A stretch of DNA of 64,000 nt from Chrysomallon squamiferum (Eukaryota > Mollusca > Gastropoda > Neomphalida > Peltospiridae): contig CM022673.1 in the NCBI GenBank assembly GCA_012295275.1, positions 8,472,811 to 8,536,810 on the forward strand. The letters run 5' to 3'. Under the pieces are notes generated by a model. It had not been told where the DNA came from, made no database searches, and saw nothing but the letters and a program-made list of their open reading frames with translations. Positions 1 through 17,191 of this stretch are shown here, piece after piece (the first letter of the stretch is position 1; every line of letters starts with the position of its first letter). The translations under genes and the position numbers were made by a program.

Positions 1-114
1 CAAGTTCGAATAACCACGATTTCAGAACGTGGTCTTTATTTCACAGCATTTTAATACATTTTTTATTTCCATTATGTATTAGTCAAATTACACGAATTGT
101 CTTTCTTTCCTTTC

Positions 115-145
<31 letters not shown>

Positions 146-2107
146 TATTTATTATTATTATTTTTATTTTTTTTTTTTTTTTTTTTTTTTTTCGTAACAA
201 GGTCGTTACTTTAATTGGCTTACTCCCCTCTGATAGAATTCCCAAATCGTCGAAAGACTAAATAGGGTTCAGTGGTCTTACTGACAAGCATGTTTTCACC
301 TCAGTCATTATAATGAACTGTTCCAGATTATTTGGAAACCGATTATTATTGTATAAATACAGTAACACATCGCTTAACGATATCCCGCTTTAACGATCTT
401 TTTTCTTTACAAATTATATAAACAGAAATTTAATAGTTAATTGCTCGAAATAAATTATACAAATGGGTACAATGCATGTGTTTAAGTCCGTTTTCATTCG
501 TTTTTCGTTCATTCACGTCGTACGTTCATCTGATATTCTGATGATCTTTTCTCTTCTGCTTCCATTTAGGCTTAACTCTTTAATTTACTCTTCCAATATG
601 TCAAACCGAATAACAGTACACTGGCGAATGAAAAATAAACGGAAGATAATAACTTTAAAAACAAAATACATTATCTTAAATGAAACCAAAACCCACAAAA
701 ATGAACCCACAATGAGCGGCATACAATTATTTCTTAATGTATTTGTATAAACTGATTTGTAAATGATTTACTGTTTACTTAGTATCTATAATCTATTAAA
801 TTATTTATATCAACACTGCCGTTCGATTTCTCCTTAATTCACCTTTTTTTAAATGTTAAATTTCATCAGCGAGAAAGTAACCACTGTTTTTATCCTTAAT
901 ATCTATACAAATTAGTCTCCAGGTCAACGATACCTTACTTAACAATCGGAAATTTGGAACCTGAGGTATTATTGTAGTATGGATATCGCTTATCGCATAA
1001 AGTATGCAAATATCAAATAATCTATTTATCGAATGTAGTGAAAGTAAATAATTAAAAAAGAAGGTATTCATCTAAAAGTATTCCCAATGATTTGGTCCTT
1101 CGTATAAACCTTTTCAGTCATAGCCAAAGTATTTGCAGGTCATAATATCTTTAGTGTACATACTATTAATATACTGTGTCACATATATTGTATAATATGT
1201 GCACTCTGTGATTATGTATGTGTGGATAACGTTAATATGCTCAGTAACATATATCTTGTACATGTTTAAGCTGAATATGGTTTAATTCGAACAGTTAATG
1301 ATAAATGTAACGTTCAAATATTCTATTTACTGAATATAAGTAAATTATTCGTATGTAAAATAAGTGTTTTTAAAATTATATTGCTGAATAAAATTAGTTA
1401 TAATATTTTTGTTGTTTTCTTTTACAGAAGCAAGCAATGAGAATTTTAAAAAAAAACACAAAAACACTTTTTTGTAATAGATAGATGAAATTCATGTAAA
1501 AATGTTTATTATTGGTCGGTTGTTTTGTAACGGAAAGGAAATGTTTATGAATTAGAAATGACCAGCTTAAATAAATAATAATAATAACAATAATAATAAT
1601 AACACGAAGAAGAAGAAGAAGAAGAAGAAGAAGAAGAAGAAGAAGAAGAAGAAGAAGAAGAAGAAGAAGAAGAAAATAATAATAATAATAACAATGTTGA
1701 TGATGGTGGTTATGATGATGTTAATGAGGAGAAGGAAGATGATGAAATAATGAAAAAATTAAAAATCTAGAACAAATGAGTAGTGAACGCTTATTCTGGT
1801 TTCGATTGATGTTACATAATCGAATTAGGAACAATTGGCCCCGCCTCTGAATATTAGAATCAATTGCCACATTATGCCAGCAGAACAAGAATAAAGAAAC
1901 CAGATATATGTATAGGCAGAGGTAATCAGGTATTGCGGCAGACAAAGTTTTTTCGACGAACTGGGAATTCTACCATATGGGAAGACACCCTTTAATTTAT
2001 GAATTTCTATATGCATATAAATCATAATACTTCATTATAATAACTGTTAAAAAAAAAAAAAAAAAATTCTATACAATGTAAACTATTGCTGTATTTCATA
2101 TATTACA
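1..2107. other. AT-rich intergenic DNA, no gene seen
   Basis: There is no supported coding exon here. Open frames are short, low in complexity and lack splice context. A T-rich run lies near 120-192 and a GAA microsatellite at 1606-1674. The missing first coding exon of the chitinase gene, with its start Met, may lie somewhere in this stretch, but I could not pick it out. Confidence 0.6.
1606..1674. repeat. (GAA)n microsatellite
   Basis: A near-perfect GAA/AGA trinucleotide run of about 69 bp, with AAT/AAC repeats on both sides. It is purine-only on the + strand. Confidence 0.95.
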
Positions 2108-2288
2108 GAAAAAGTGGGGAATTCCCCTGGCTTTTAGCAGGGTCAGGTTTAATCTATTCTATTCTCGCCCAGCACTTCCTAGTTGGGTTTGTTTGTAGTT
2201 AAACCTCACTCAAGTAGCAGGATCTCTTCCTGGGGACAGGGTATTACTCACAGGACAGATGTGGAAGGGCGGTGTCAGTTAAAGGATG
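2108..2288. other. Unclassified GC-richer block before the foldback repeat
   Basis: About 180 bp with visibly more G and C than its surroundings, ending where the inverted repeat at 2290 begins. No open frame, splice signal or tRNA-like box stands out. It could be a repeat fragment, part of the same mobile element as the foldback, or chitinase promoter/5' UTR sequence. Confidence 0.35.
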
Positions 2289-2289
2289 G

Positions 2290-2511
2290 TTCATTTAAAA
2301 TAATCTGAAAATATTTCTGATTTTTTACTTTTTACTAATTGAATATATATACATATATATAGATATATATATAGATAGATAGATAGATACATAATATATA
2401 TATATTCATACATAATACATACATACATACATACAAAGGATGTATATAATCTCTAGAGAAAAAAGTAGTAAAAAGTAAAAAATCAGAAATATTTTCAGAT
2501 TATTTTTAATG

Positions 2512-2514
<3 letters not shown>
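2290..2514. repeat. Foldback inverted repeat, MITE-like
   Basis: The left arm at 2297-2337 and the right arm at 2466-2506 are exact reverse complements over 41 bp. Pairing continues outwards for about six more bases after one mismatch. The roughly 128 bp loop is TA, GATA and ATAC repeat. No clear target-site duplication was seen and no transposase is encoded. The arrangement fits a non-autonomous foldback/MITE element or a local inverted duplication. It ends about 140 bp before the signal-peptide exon of the chitinase gene. Confidence 0.75.

Positions 2515-2548
<34 letters not shown>
2515..2548. repeat. (CA)n microsatellite
   Basis: A CA dinucleotide run directly next to the right arm of the inverted repeat. 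Confidence 0.9.
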
Positions 2549-2550
<2 letters not shown>

Positions 2551-2653
2551 CACAGACAAAGGCATATACATATACGATAACACACACCCACCCACACACT
2601 TATTTTGCCCTGGTTATTTAATTTCTTATCTTTTGTTTGTTTTACATTTTTAG

Positions 2654-6903
<4,250 letters not shown>

Positions 6904-7056
6904 CTCCCTTTAGACCAGATTTTGTTATTTTATTTTTATTTTTATTTTTGATTTGATTTGGTTTGATTTTTTTTTTTTTTATTATTATTATTTTTTTTTT
7001 TTTTAAATATATAAATGCTACTTATTATTTTCTTTTAAATTTAATATTCCTGTTGA

Positions 7057-7132
<76 letters not shown>

Positions 7133-7985
7133 AAACGTAAGTAATAATTATGAGAGAGAACAAGTATTTTTAATGTTTATTTTCAAAAGACAACATATTT
7201 AAAAAAAGTACAGTAACAAATGAAAAATAATAAAACATACACTAGCATATACATAAACAGTTTTTAGTACTTTTATAAGAAATACAATTCCTGAACTAAA
7301 CACATTCATGCACACACTCAAACCTGCACGTACACAAAAACATCTTTTTGTGAAAAAGACTTGCTTATTGCGTATTCTAGAGAAAATATGTTATATGTTA
7401 CACTATGAACATAATCCAGTTACTTCATCGTATTGGTATGAAAAGAAGTTATAATACGATGCTGCTGATACCAAAATAATTTTCCTTTGCTCTTTCTATA
7501 TCTCATTCCATTTATTTTACTTATTTTATACTTTATTTACTTTTATATTTATTCATTTTTGAATAGATAGATAGATAGACAGACAGATAGATAGATAGAT
7601 AGATAATTTTTGTCTTAATTTGTTCTCTTTAATTTTTTTAATTTAAATTTTTTTTTATTGGTGATTATTATTATTAGTATTAGTATTAGTATTAGTATTA
7701 CTATTATTATAACAAATTATTGTTTAAGTTTTAATTTTCGACATATTTTTATTTTTGTGAACATTAACATTTATGACAAATAAAGTGGTTGTGTAACTTT
7801 GATCTGATACATATAAAAATGTTTTCTTTACATTGTTGCTTTATAATGCTGTCTGTTTATTATTTTACTAATTAGAATAGTCATAAATATACATTTCTTT
7901 TTCTGCACACCAGAACTTTATATCATGAAAAAGATTAGACAAAACAATCGAGTGATTTACAGACTTACAGTCGCGCGCAAGTATA

Positions 7986-8026
<41 letters not shown>

Positions 8027-8286
8027 AAAAATAATCATATTTATAAAAAGTCCTGTACATTCAGGTACACAAGTATAAACATTTCACTGAATTAAGTAGA
8101 AAACAACATGTTATATGATGCCCTAGTCAGGTAACATTGTCGTAGGAGTGGTGACTTCGTATACATGATACACATCCATAGCGTAGATTACCAGTATTTA
8201 TATTTCTTTGGTTTCATGTTCATCTGAAAACATAATCACACAAAGATTTCAGAAACAAGAGAAAGATAGCGAAAGACAATCTCAAA

Positions 8287-8329
<43 letters not shown>

Positions 8330-8542
8330 TATTACGAGGAGATACAATAACTAACTTAAAGTGAGTGTTATGATATTGTTCTTGCGTACAAACTGAAAAT
8401 TATTCCATTTTTAATTCTTTAGACAAGAGATTTTAGATGCTGAAATTAATGAAAGGAAAAAAAATAAGATCAATCAACAAAACACAGCTGTGTCTAACCA
8501 ACTAATTTAAGTGCCCTCGCTTCCGGTAATTATCAAAAACCG
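6904..8542. other. Chitinase 3' UTR and convergent gap to aquaporin A
   Basis: No coding exon is seen. The chitinase (+) and aquaporin A (-) converge here. Repeats present are ATT at 7061-7130, GATA/GACA at 7564-7605, and CA at 7987-8022 and 8288-8327. The 3' UTRs of both genes should occupy most of it. Confidence 0.7.
7779..7784 (+). terminator. Candidate chitinase poly(A) signal AATAAA
   Basis: AATAAA is followed at once by the GT-rich GTGGTTGTGT, as expected for a cleavage and polyadenylation site. It lies 876 bp after the chitinase stop. Another AATAAA near 7229 is possible but lacks a clear GT-rich follower. Confidence 0.45.
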
Positions 8543-9343
8543 TTATTTACCGTTATCTCCCAACATTACGTTTTTCTCTTCAAGTTTTTCGTCTTGTTTG
8601 TCTGGCCAATGGAGTTCGATACAAAACCTGTATATGAAAGCTCCAAGAATTGCACCAATGTGTGGTCCTAAAACTGGTACCCAAAACCAGTTGAAATTAC
8701 GATATCTAAAAAGTAATCATTGTACGATGTTGGGAAAAATGAATTGGTATCCATGATTCTTTTATAGCGGTTGTGTTGAAATTACCCACAGCCTAACTGT
8801 AACAACTGCCTTACACAAGAACTAGGAGAAATCGAAGGTTTTTTTGGTGTGTTTTTTTGGTACGTTGTTATTGTTGTTTAATCTAAATAATGTGCTTTTT
8901 ATTTTTACTTTAATCATGGTTGCATTTCATAATTCTTTCGGCTCTTTAAGGTAAGAAGTATTTCATCTAAATTGTATTTGTTTTTCACAAGAATGTATTT
9001 CAGTTTCAAAATGAGGCATCAACGTATATGTTTACAAGACAACGAAGGCTGACCAGCCAAATAAAAAATAATAATAATAATAAATTAAATAAAATAAAAT
9101 AAAAATTAATAAACAGATACGTACGAAATAACTTCATAACCCCATCCAGCCATCAGCGTGAAGATTCGTGGAGAGAGGTCACGTGCTGGGTTGATTGCGT
9201 AACCGCAGTTGTGACCAAAAGCCATGCCTATTCCGAATACAATGAGTCCAATCGGAAACGGAGAAAGAGAGGAATTCGGCGCCATGTTTTTCTTGTCGGT
9301 GATCGCCAGAATGCAAATTAAAAGAAGTGCCGTAGACAAGATC

Positions 9344-9379
<36 letters not shown>

Positions 9380-9392
9380 TAATAATAATAAT

Positions 9393-9439
<47 letters not shown>

Positions 9440-10052
9440 GAATATAAATACGTAATGATATTGTTTTAATAACCTACTTATCTCTAAATATGAGTAACTC
9501 TTTTTAAATAAAAAATGATAAACTTGAAATCGGATTTAGTACATATTCTCAAAAAATATTTTAATTATTTAAAATGTATACGTCAAGCAATACACAACAG
9601 CTTAAATGCATTGCCTACACTTTTATCTTACTGTTGCATTTGAGTGACTGGCGGCCCGGCCCAACTCTGCTAATCAAAGAGAACGACGGTAAAATACTCC
9701 CGTCTCGAAATTTGTTTTAAATCAAGATTTTATAACAGGTAAAACTACCTGGTCACCGAATCCGTTCCAGGTGGAAACCTCTGGGCGAGGATAGGTGCCC
9801 CAGATGCCAGCAGTTGCCGTACCCCCAACCACACGGCGCTCCCCGCCATCAAATGCATTCAAGGCGTCTGAATAAACGTGAAATAAATTATTTCAAAAAT
9901 TAGCATAACTGAAAATTGATTAACAATAAATAACTATTGCTACTATTTTAGTGGGGTTTTTTTTTTTTAAATTTAAAAAAAAAAGTTAATAAATAAATAA
10001 ATACAGTTAGCTGAAGATAAATGCTACCGATACCTTATTTATCTCTCTGTTT

Positions 10053-10100
<48 letters not shown>

Positions 10101-10652
10101 TGAAACAGTGATAATCTATCACCTACATATCTAATAATATATACCTATATACACAAGATAAATACAAAGGGAAGCCAGGAAGCTTCCAAAATACTGAGCA
10201 CAGATGTAGATTGACGTCTTAACATAATCTATTCGACCAAGGAAAGCTTGAGCAACCGTCACTGCAGGATTTATATGTCCCCCTGAAAAACAAACACAAT
10301 AGTGTTAAATGTTTATTTTTGTTTTAAGTAGGACAGTCACCAACTACTACAACATCAACAGCCACAACAACAAAGTATACTACTATTACAATCGATACTG
10401 CTAATAGTAGTACTACTGATAACACTACAACCACTAGGACTACTACTGAAATAACTATCACAACCATCACCTCCACCATTGGTACTATTACTACTACATC
10501 TACTACTACTACTACTACTACAAACTAATAATAATAATAATAATAATAGTGATGATGATGATGATGATGATTATGTTAATATTAACAAGAAGTAGACGAA
10601 GAAGAAGAAGAAAGAAGAAGAATATCACCACCAATACTTCTGTAATAATGAC

Positions 10653-10688
<36 letters not shown>

Positions 10689-11969
10689 ATTAAGAAGAAG
10701 AAGAAGAAGAAGAAGATGTAGAAGAAAGAAGAAGAAGAAGAAGTAGGAGAAGAAGAAGAAGAAGTAGAAGAAAGAAAGAAGACCAATATCACCACCAATA
10801 CTTCTGTAACTACTAATACTCTTTAAAGGATTTTAAAATCATTTTTCTTGATAAAGACTGGCAGAAAAGAAAGAGTCAGCTGGGTGAATCTGTACAAGAC
10901 AGAGCAACAGGAATGAGAGACATATATGGAGCAACAGAAAAACAGAATATTGCAAAATAAAGATAGAGCGCAGAGATGGAGGTGTATAATGCTAACACAC
11001 AAACATGCATTTATGTGTGTATGCATATGTGTGTTATCTTTGAACATTCATCATCATTCGTTTTACCTGATACGCCTCCTGCCACATAAACTCCCAGTAC
11101 GACGCCAATAGCCCAGGACCAGTTGACTGACAGCATGGAACCCGATCTGCCATTACTGAGTACAAACTGAGCATTGGAACCAAGTCCGAACACCTGAAGA
11201 AAACAAAGAGCAAAACAGTATATTCCAAACATTACTTATATTAAACTGAATACAAAAATCTCGCATATTCAGATATTCATATATTCTCCCATATATGCGA
11301 GATATTTATATTTACAGTTTATATATATATATATATTATGATATATATATATATATATATATGCGAGATATTTATATTTACAGTTTATATATATATATAT
11401 ATTATGATATAGGCTACCTATATGTAAATGCACACATTGTTTTGTTCATTCAGCGAAAGACGCATTCCTATTTTAACTTGTTATCGTCCTCACGTTATGT
11501 TGTATTAGCCTGTTATTTGAACATAAATATTATAAAGTATCGGTTTTGTTCAAAATGCAAGAGCTCGAGAATTTAAATTGTTTTGGCAGTCACAGTTAGC
11601 GTGCATGTGTCCTCTACAGGAGTACCGAGGCATAAGACCAGCGGAACGTTGTGTATAGTCAATTGTTTCCTTCTATAATTGTGCATAATATTTCAATTTA
11701 ATTAACAACTCGGTTTCTATAAATACTGTGGACTGGCATTCTGACATAGCTGTAGATATGGTAGTAGTAGAAACAGCAGTAATGATATTAATAAAAAAAA
11801 AAAAAAACGTAACACTATTAATAGTGATAGTAATGGTAATGGTAGCATAAGTAGTAGTAGTAGCAGTAGCAGTTGTAGTAGTAATGTTATTATTAGTAGT
11901 AGTAGCAGCAGTATTAACAGTAGTAGTACTAGTAGTAGTACTGGTAGTATTAGCAGTAGAAGTAGTAAC

Positions 11970-12005
<36 letters not shown>

Positions 12006-12325
12006 ATTAGTAGTAGTAGTGGTAAATGCAGAATAATGATTAAAGTAACGAAAGACCGGAATCAAAAAAAAAAAAAAACATATATATATGTATATAATAT
12101 TAACTACAAAGAAACGAGATTACATAATTGTATCAAATGGTTTCGCCTGCAGACAGAGTTACACAATTAACGTTTCGCGTGCATGGATACCGAGAAGGTG
12201 ATTTAAAAATAACTCACCATCAAAATGAACGTTCCCAGAGCTTCTGCTAGGAATTCTCTGAGCCTGGGATGATTGTGAATTCTTATTTTATCCTGGCAAC
12301 TTATTCTTTTCGGCCTCGTCGACAT
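8543..12325 (-). CDS. Aquaglyceroporin, paralogue A
   Basis: A membrane channel of the MIP family carrying water and small solutes such as glycerol. Coding exons in transcript order: 12325-12218, 11193-11067, 10282-10145, 9867-9749, 9342-9125 and 8705-8543 (TAA), all with GT-AG borders and matching phases; 290 residues. The N-terminus has the typical LAEALGTFILMV helix. The first pore motif HINPAVT has NPA at 83-85; the second is AINPARDLSPR with NPARD at 215-219. The Asp after the second NPA marks the glycerol-permeable subfamily. The C-terminal tail is short and charged (DKQDEKLEEKN). The neighbour at 15.2-18.8 kb is a tandem paralogue with identical intron positions and phases. The family is certain; glycerol transport is inferred from the motif. 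Confidence 0.95.
9345..9437. repeat. (AAT)n microsatellite
   Basis: An AAT run directly beside the acceptor of aquaporin A exon 5; it reads as ATT in the transcript, just upstream of the AG. Confidence 0.95.
10055..10099. repeat. (AAT)n microsatellite
   Basis: A perfect AAT run in aquaporin A intron 3, about 45 bp from the exon 3 donor. Confidence 0.95.
10335..10785. repeat. Compound ACT/GAT/GAA trinucleotide array
   Basis: ACT-type repeats grade into GAT and then GAA repeats inside aquaporin A intron 2. The runs are interrupted and of mixed unit. Confidence 0.9.
11297..11410. repeat. Two-copy 66 bp tandem repeat
   Basis: A unit starting GCGAGATATTTATATTTACAG and continuing into a TA run begins at 11297 and again at 11363. 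The second copy is truncated. It lies in aquaporin A intron 1. Confidence 0.85.
11760..12022. repeat. (AGT)n array in aquaporin A intron 1
   Basis: Interrupted AGT repeats. The apparent Thr-rich frame on the other strand is an artefact of the repeat. Confidence 0.95.
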
Positions 12326-13145
12326 GACACTTGCTAGCGAAAAAAGTGTGACTTACACTTCTACAGACAAAAGCAGTCAGTAGTAGTCTATTACAGGGTA
12401 ATTATAGGCAATATTCGACATAAAAGGCCGTGTTAGACTCTTCACATGTTGCTCCAGTTATGTCAGTAATTGTGGCCTTATCGACATGGGAAAAAAAAAA
12501 AAAAAAAAAAAGGACTATATTTCTAGGTTAGCCGTTTCTGCTATATGTCGGACGGCTATCAGAGTAAAAAGGTTTTTAACTGCGGTTATTTTTAACTTTT
12601 ATGTTTCGACATATGTTTCCAGACAATGGCGTTGATCAGAAACTGAGTTCGTTTACAAGTTAAGTTTAGTTCAGGGGTTGAAGCGGACAGATGGTCAAGA
12701 AATCAGAGTGCGTCCCTCAAGTTAGTAGAGATTTATTTGTTTTTTTTCAGTTCATGAGAAGGTGCATATAAAACATATCTAGCTGCTGATCGATAGCAAC
12801 AACCGATGATTCAGTTAATGCGGGTTTCATTTCTTGTAAAATGTTGTTACACAGACAAAAAAAAGAGTGTTTGAGTAATAACCGGCAGTATTATAATATG
12901 ATGATAATTCGTTAATATCCAATTATTCATTCTGATTCACAAAAGAGAAAAAAGAAAACTTGTCTTCTGTCATGCTCAGCAGATTTTTGGTTTAATGGAT
13001 GTGAATGTTGTTTTATGTTCAGAATTATCGAGTTCCACGTAACAGATGTAGAATTTGTAACATTACAACTAGAAGAGCATGTTGTATTCAGATTATAAAA
13101 CAGTTTATGTAGAATAAAAATTATATTTTGGCATATTCAGACTAA

Positions 13146-13263
<118 letters not shown>

Positions 13264-13752
13264 ACTTTATTCCTTTTTATTTATATAGGCCTATACACTT
13301 CATAGTGCACGGACGCCATTAATTTAATTACAGTTCTGAATACTATTACTGGGTTAATGCTAGAAAGGTTCACTTGGTTATCAGAGGATAATTAAATCTG
13401 TTGACCTTACAGATCTTGAAAACATTGTTTGACTAGCTGCGATGTGGTCGACAGTCATCTTACTACGGGTGTTATTTCAACGAAAGCTTGACTGGGTCAG
13501 TAACTACAGCGACATTTGTTGTTGAATGTTTCAAAAATAATATTGATTGTGTTAACAGATGGAGTGTTAAATCGCTCATTATCCTTATTTTTATGTATTG
13601 TTATTGTTGTTACCACTATTATTATTATTGTTGTTTTGTTGTTGTTGTTATTGCCGTTGTTGTCGTCATCATAATCATTACTGTTGTTATCATCATCATA
13701 TCCTTACACATTATTTGACATATGCATTTCTTACACAATATAGGCCTGCCTT

Positions 13753-13800
13753 TAGCCTTGTGGTTAGATCACTCACCTAAATTATGCTCAGACGTGGCGT
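13753..13800 (+). repeat. Possible tRNA-derived SINE relic (box A only)
   Basis: TAGCCTTGTGGTTAGATCAC and the bases after it resemble a tRNA box A region of the form TAGCTCAGTGGTTAGAGCAC. No box B (GGTTCGAATC type) follows at the expected distance, so it is at best a truncated copy. Confidence 0.35.
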
Positions 13801-13898
13801 AAGTTAACCTCTCAATGTTAATGAAACCGTTCACAAATATGTTCCGCTGTGCCAATGACCATTCAGATAAAAATATGCTAAAGCCTATGGTGTATGAT

Positions 13899-13899
<1 letters not shown>

Positions 13900-13934
<35 letters not shown>

Positions 13935-14010
13935 TATAATTTTCTTAATGGTTTTTTGTTGTTGTTATTGTTTTGGGGGGGGGGGTTTTTTTTTTTTTTT
14001 TTTTTTTTTT
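13900..14010. repeat. (TTTA)n, then G11 and T25 runs
   Basis: A TTTA tetranucleotide run at about 13900-13935, then eleven G at 13975-13985 followed directly by 25 T. Confidence 0.9.
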
Positions 14011-14383
14011 TGTTGTTTTAAACATATCTATGAACAAATCAGGTTTTGGAGAGAGAAAAAAGAAGAGAAAACAAAAGAACAATAATGGTTAAAATATGCT
14101 GAAAATTATTTATCATTTAGACTAGTCCTGGTCGCATCCTCTCTGTTCTGTTTTAATTATAAACAAGGCAAAGGACAACAAAAGAAATATTTATATTTAT
14201 TTACAAAAGCTAATAATAAAAATGCATTCCTAACTATTTAGGCTTTAGCAAGAATAATTCAGTTAGTATAGATTATACATTCAGCGCATGGTGCCTTTCA
14301 TGTTTAATGATTTTTGTAATTCACTTTGATGGCGAAATAATTTTCCCGCTTCCAGCAAAATATTTATTCTTCGAATGCTCCAA

Positions 14384-14404
14384 GGTCACGTGACCATTAC
14401 GTCA
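14384..14404. promoter_or_regulatory. Palindromic E-box beside a CRE-like site
   Basis: GGTCACGTGACC at 14384-14395 is a perfect 12 bp palindrome and contains GTCACGTGAC, the CLEAR/USF type of E-box. One base later comes TTACGTCA (14397-14404), a CREB/ATF-type site. The pair lies about 2.06 kb upstream of aquaporin A. Which gene it serves, if any, is unknown. Confidence 0.4.
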
Positions 14405-14631
14405 TTCATAAGAGCTGCGGATAGATATAATAACGTATTTTTCAACACGGGTAGGTTATTCCTGATATTAGTTAATTGTTTCAATCTCATGTCCTTCTGA
14501 AAATAAATGTTATTAAATTAATCACTTAAGCATCATATGTGTGTTTGAAATTAATAAACTTAGTGAAAATTTAAGGGAACTTTAATCTTTAACGGAAAAG
14601 TATCAGCTTCTAGTATTCTTGTTATATTTAA

Positions 14632-14668
<37 letters not shown>

Positions 14669-15047
14669 TGAGTTAGAGGACAGCTTGTATTCAGTGAACA
14701 TGACATGATAACAGTAACAATAACAATTTAAAAATGCGACAAACATTCAAATGTATGAATGAACGATTACTCAGTTTGATGACTAACGGCTTTCAGGAAA
14801 AAAAAAAAAAAAACAGAGAAAAAAGAAAAATGTATAAAATGAATATTGTTATATTATTTTAATTCTGCACGTTTGTGTCTGATTCACACTCCTATGCGCA
14901 TCCATTTTTCATGGAAATATACAAAGGCATGTTAATGCATAAGCATAATACTTCATAACCATACATAAATGGTACGGGCATACCAAATCAGTTCAGTTTC
15001 TGTGTACAATGTCGATTTTTACTGATGTGTGTCTATGTGTGTGTGTG

Positions 15048-15050
<3 letters not shown>

Positions 15051-15142
<92 letters not shown>
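15051..15142. repeat. (GA)n tract, about 92 bp
   Basis: A perfect GA run just downstream of aquaporin B, with a short GT run before it. Confidence 0.97.
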
Positions 15143-15143
<1 letters not shown>

Positions 15144-15219
15144 TATTTTCATTAATCTGGATTATGAATGTTTAACTATTTACTAGAAAACGTTTATAAC
15201 TGTATTTCCAACAAATCAT

Positions 15220-15972
15220 TCATATACCTAAACTGTTCAACATCCCGTCTTTTCCTTCCCTGTCGTCGTCTTCTTCTTCTGTGGCTGGCCAGTGGTGCTC
15301 AACGCAGTATTTGTACGTGAAAGCCCCCAGCACAGCGCCAATGTGAGGTCCCATGATTGGCACCCAGAACCAGTTGAAATCACGGAATCTGAACATTCAG
15401 GAAAAATTCGTTTGATAGAGTAAAACAGATGAACTGTGGTGTCAGCATGATGATAGAAAACAACAGGTTAAAGGCCTGGACATACGTGTTTATTTTATTT
15501 AACGTCTTTCAGTCTAAAAAACACTTTTAAAACAAAATTAATTTATAATTTGCAAAGGTTAAAATTAATAGGAAAACAGATGACGTTATTCTTTAGAATG
15601 TGTAATTACTAGTATTTCAAAGCTGCTATAAAATTGTTTTCTATAATTTGAAAGGTCACAAATTTTTTTTTTTTTTTTTTTTGAAGCGAGTAAATTATTT
15701 TGCTTACCACGAAATACATATCGAACAGTTAATGTTCAGCCCAGATAAAAAATGTCCCAGAGATGCAATTTTAAGATTTTGGCTTATTGTGTCATTGCAG
15801 TGTAATAATACATAGAAACCATGTGCTCGAAAACGGTACACAGTCTTTAAGGCAGGAAGGAATCATTTGTAACGTTTTATCTTTGATTTTCTCAGATTAT
15901 GAAAAATGACGTATCATGGTTATTCTCTAAGCAACCATTTCTATTTTTATTTTATATATTTATTTATCTTTA

Positions 15973-16004
<32 letters not shown>

Positions 16005-16398
16005 GCCCTCTGGATAAAGACATATAAGAAAGGTAATGATTCAAAACTAATTATCACTTATAGAATGATGCAAAGCTTTTGTTGACGAACTACTTTAACT
16101 CACGATGAAATACAATTTAAAGCTGGTGATACGACTAACGTATTTTGTGACAATAAGAAGATATTGTGACAGAGGAGATAACAACAAATACCTGGGTTTG
16201 GCAAAGTTGGAGGTGCTGGTCAAAACAAGCAAGGACACGCATTTCAGGAATGAAAACTGCATGTAGTGTTAAAAGTAAATACTGATAACAGACTGTTAGC
16301 TCATAATTGTAAACAATCATTTAGTTTTTCACCTCTCCTCAAAGAACCCAAATCTACACAGAATTTGATAAAATTATCTTGAGTGTGAAAAATAGTAA

Positions 16399-16433
<35 letters not shown>

Positions 16434-17128
16434 TTGTTTACATACGAAAGTACTTCTTGACCCCAGCCTGCCATCCACGTGAAGATTCGTGGAGAGAGGT
16501 CACGTGCTGGGTTGATTGCGTAACCGCAGTTGTGACCAAAAGACATGCCTATCCCGAATACAATGAGACCAATCGGAAACGGAGAAAACCCGGATGACGG
16601 CGCCATGTTTTTCTTATCGGTGATTGCCAGAATGCAAATTAGAAGAAGCGCCGTAGACACGATCTAAAAAGAAAGAAAAATAACAACAGTAATAACAATA
16701 GTAACAGTAGTAGTAGTAGAATTAGAAGGAGGAGGAAACTACTTGTCATAAAACGGATAAATGAAATAATTAATTAAGAATGTGAAATTAAAGATACATT
16801 AAAAGAATACCGTAAAACTTGCCCCTGGATTTCATCTAATATGAGTTAACTTTGTAATTTAAATTTTGTTCAGGAAAATGTTTTTAATCTGCTTCTGGCT
16901 ATATTTACCTGATCGCCAAAACTATTCAAAGTGGAGATTTCGGGACGTGGATATGTGCTCCATATTCCTGCTGTTGCCGTTTTTCCTACAACACTTCTTA
17001 CCCCACCATCATAAGCACTTAAAGCGTCTGTATGTCATCAGTATTATTATTATTAATAACAACAACAACAATAATAATATATAGATATATATAATAATTT
17101 ATAGATATATATATATAGATGGAGAGAA

Positions 17129-17191
<63 letters not shown>

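Noticed and set aside
463-750. 95-codon + strand frame
   Set aside because: No family resemblance, no splice context, AT-rich codons throughout; expected by chance in this much sequence.
10549-10746. Met- and Arg-rich frame
   Set aside because: Pure product of the GAT and GAA repeats in an aquaporin intron.
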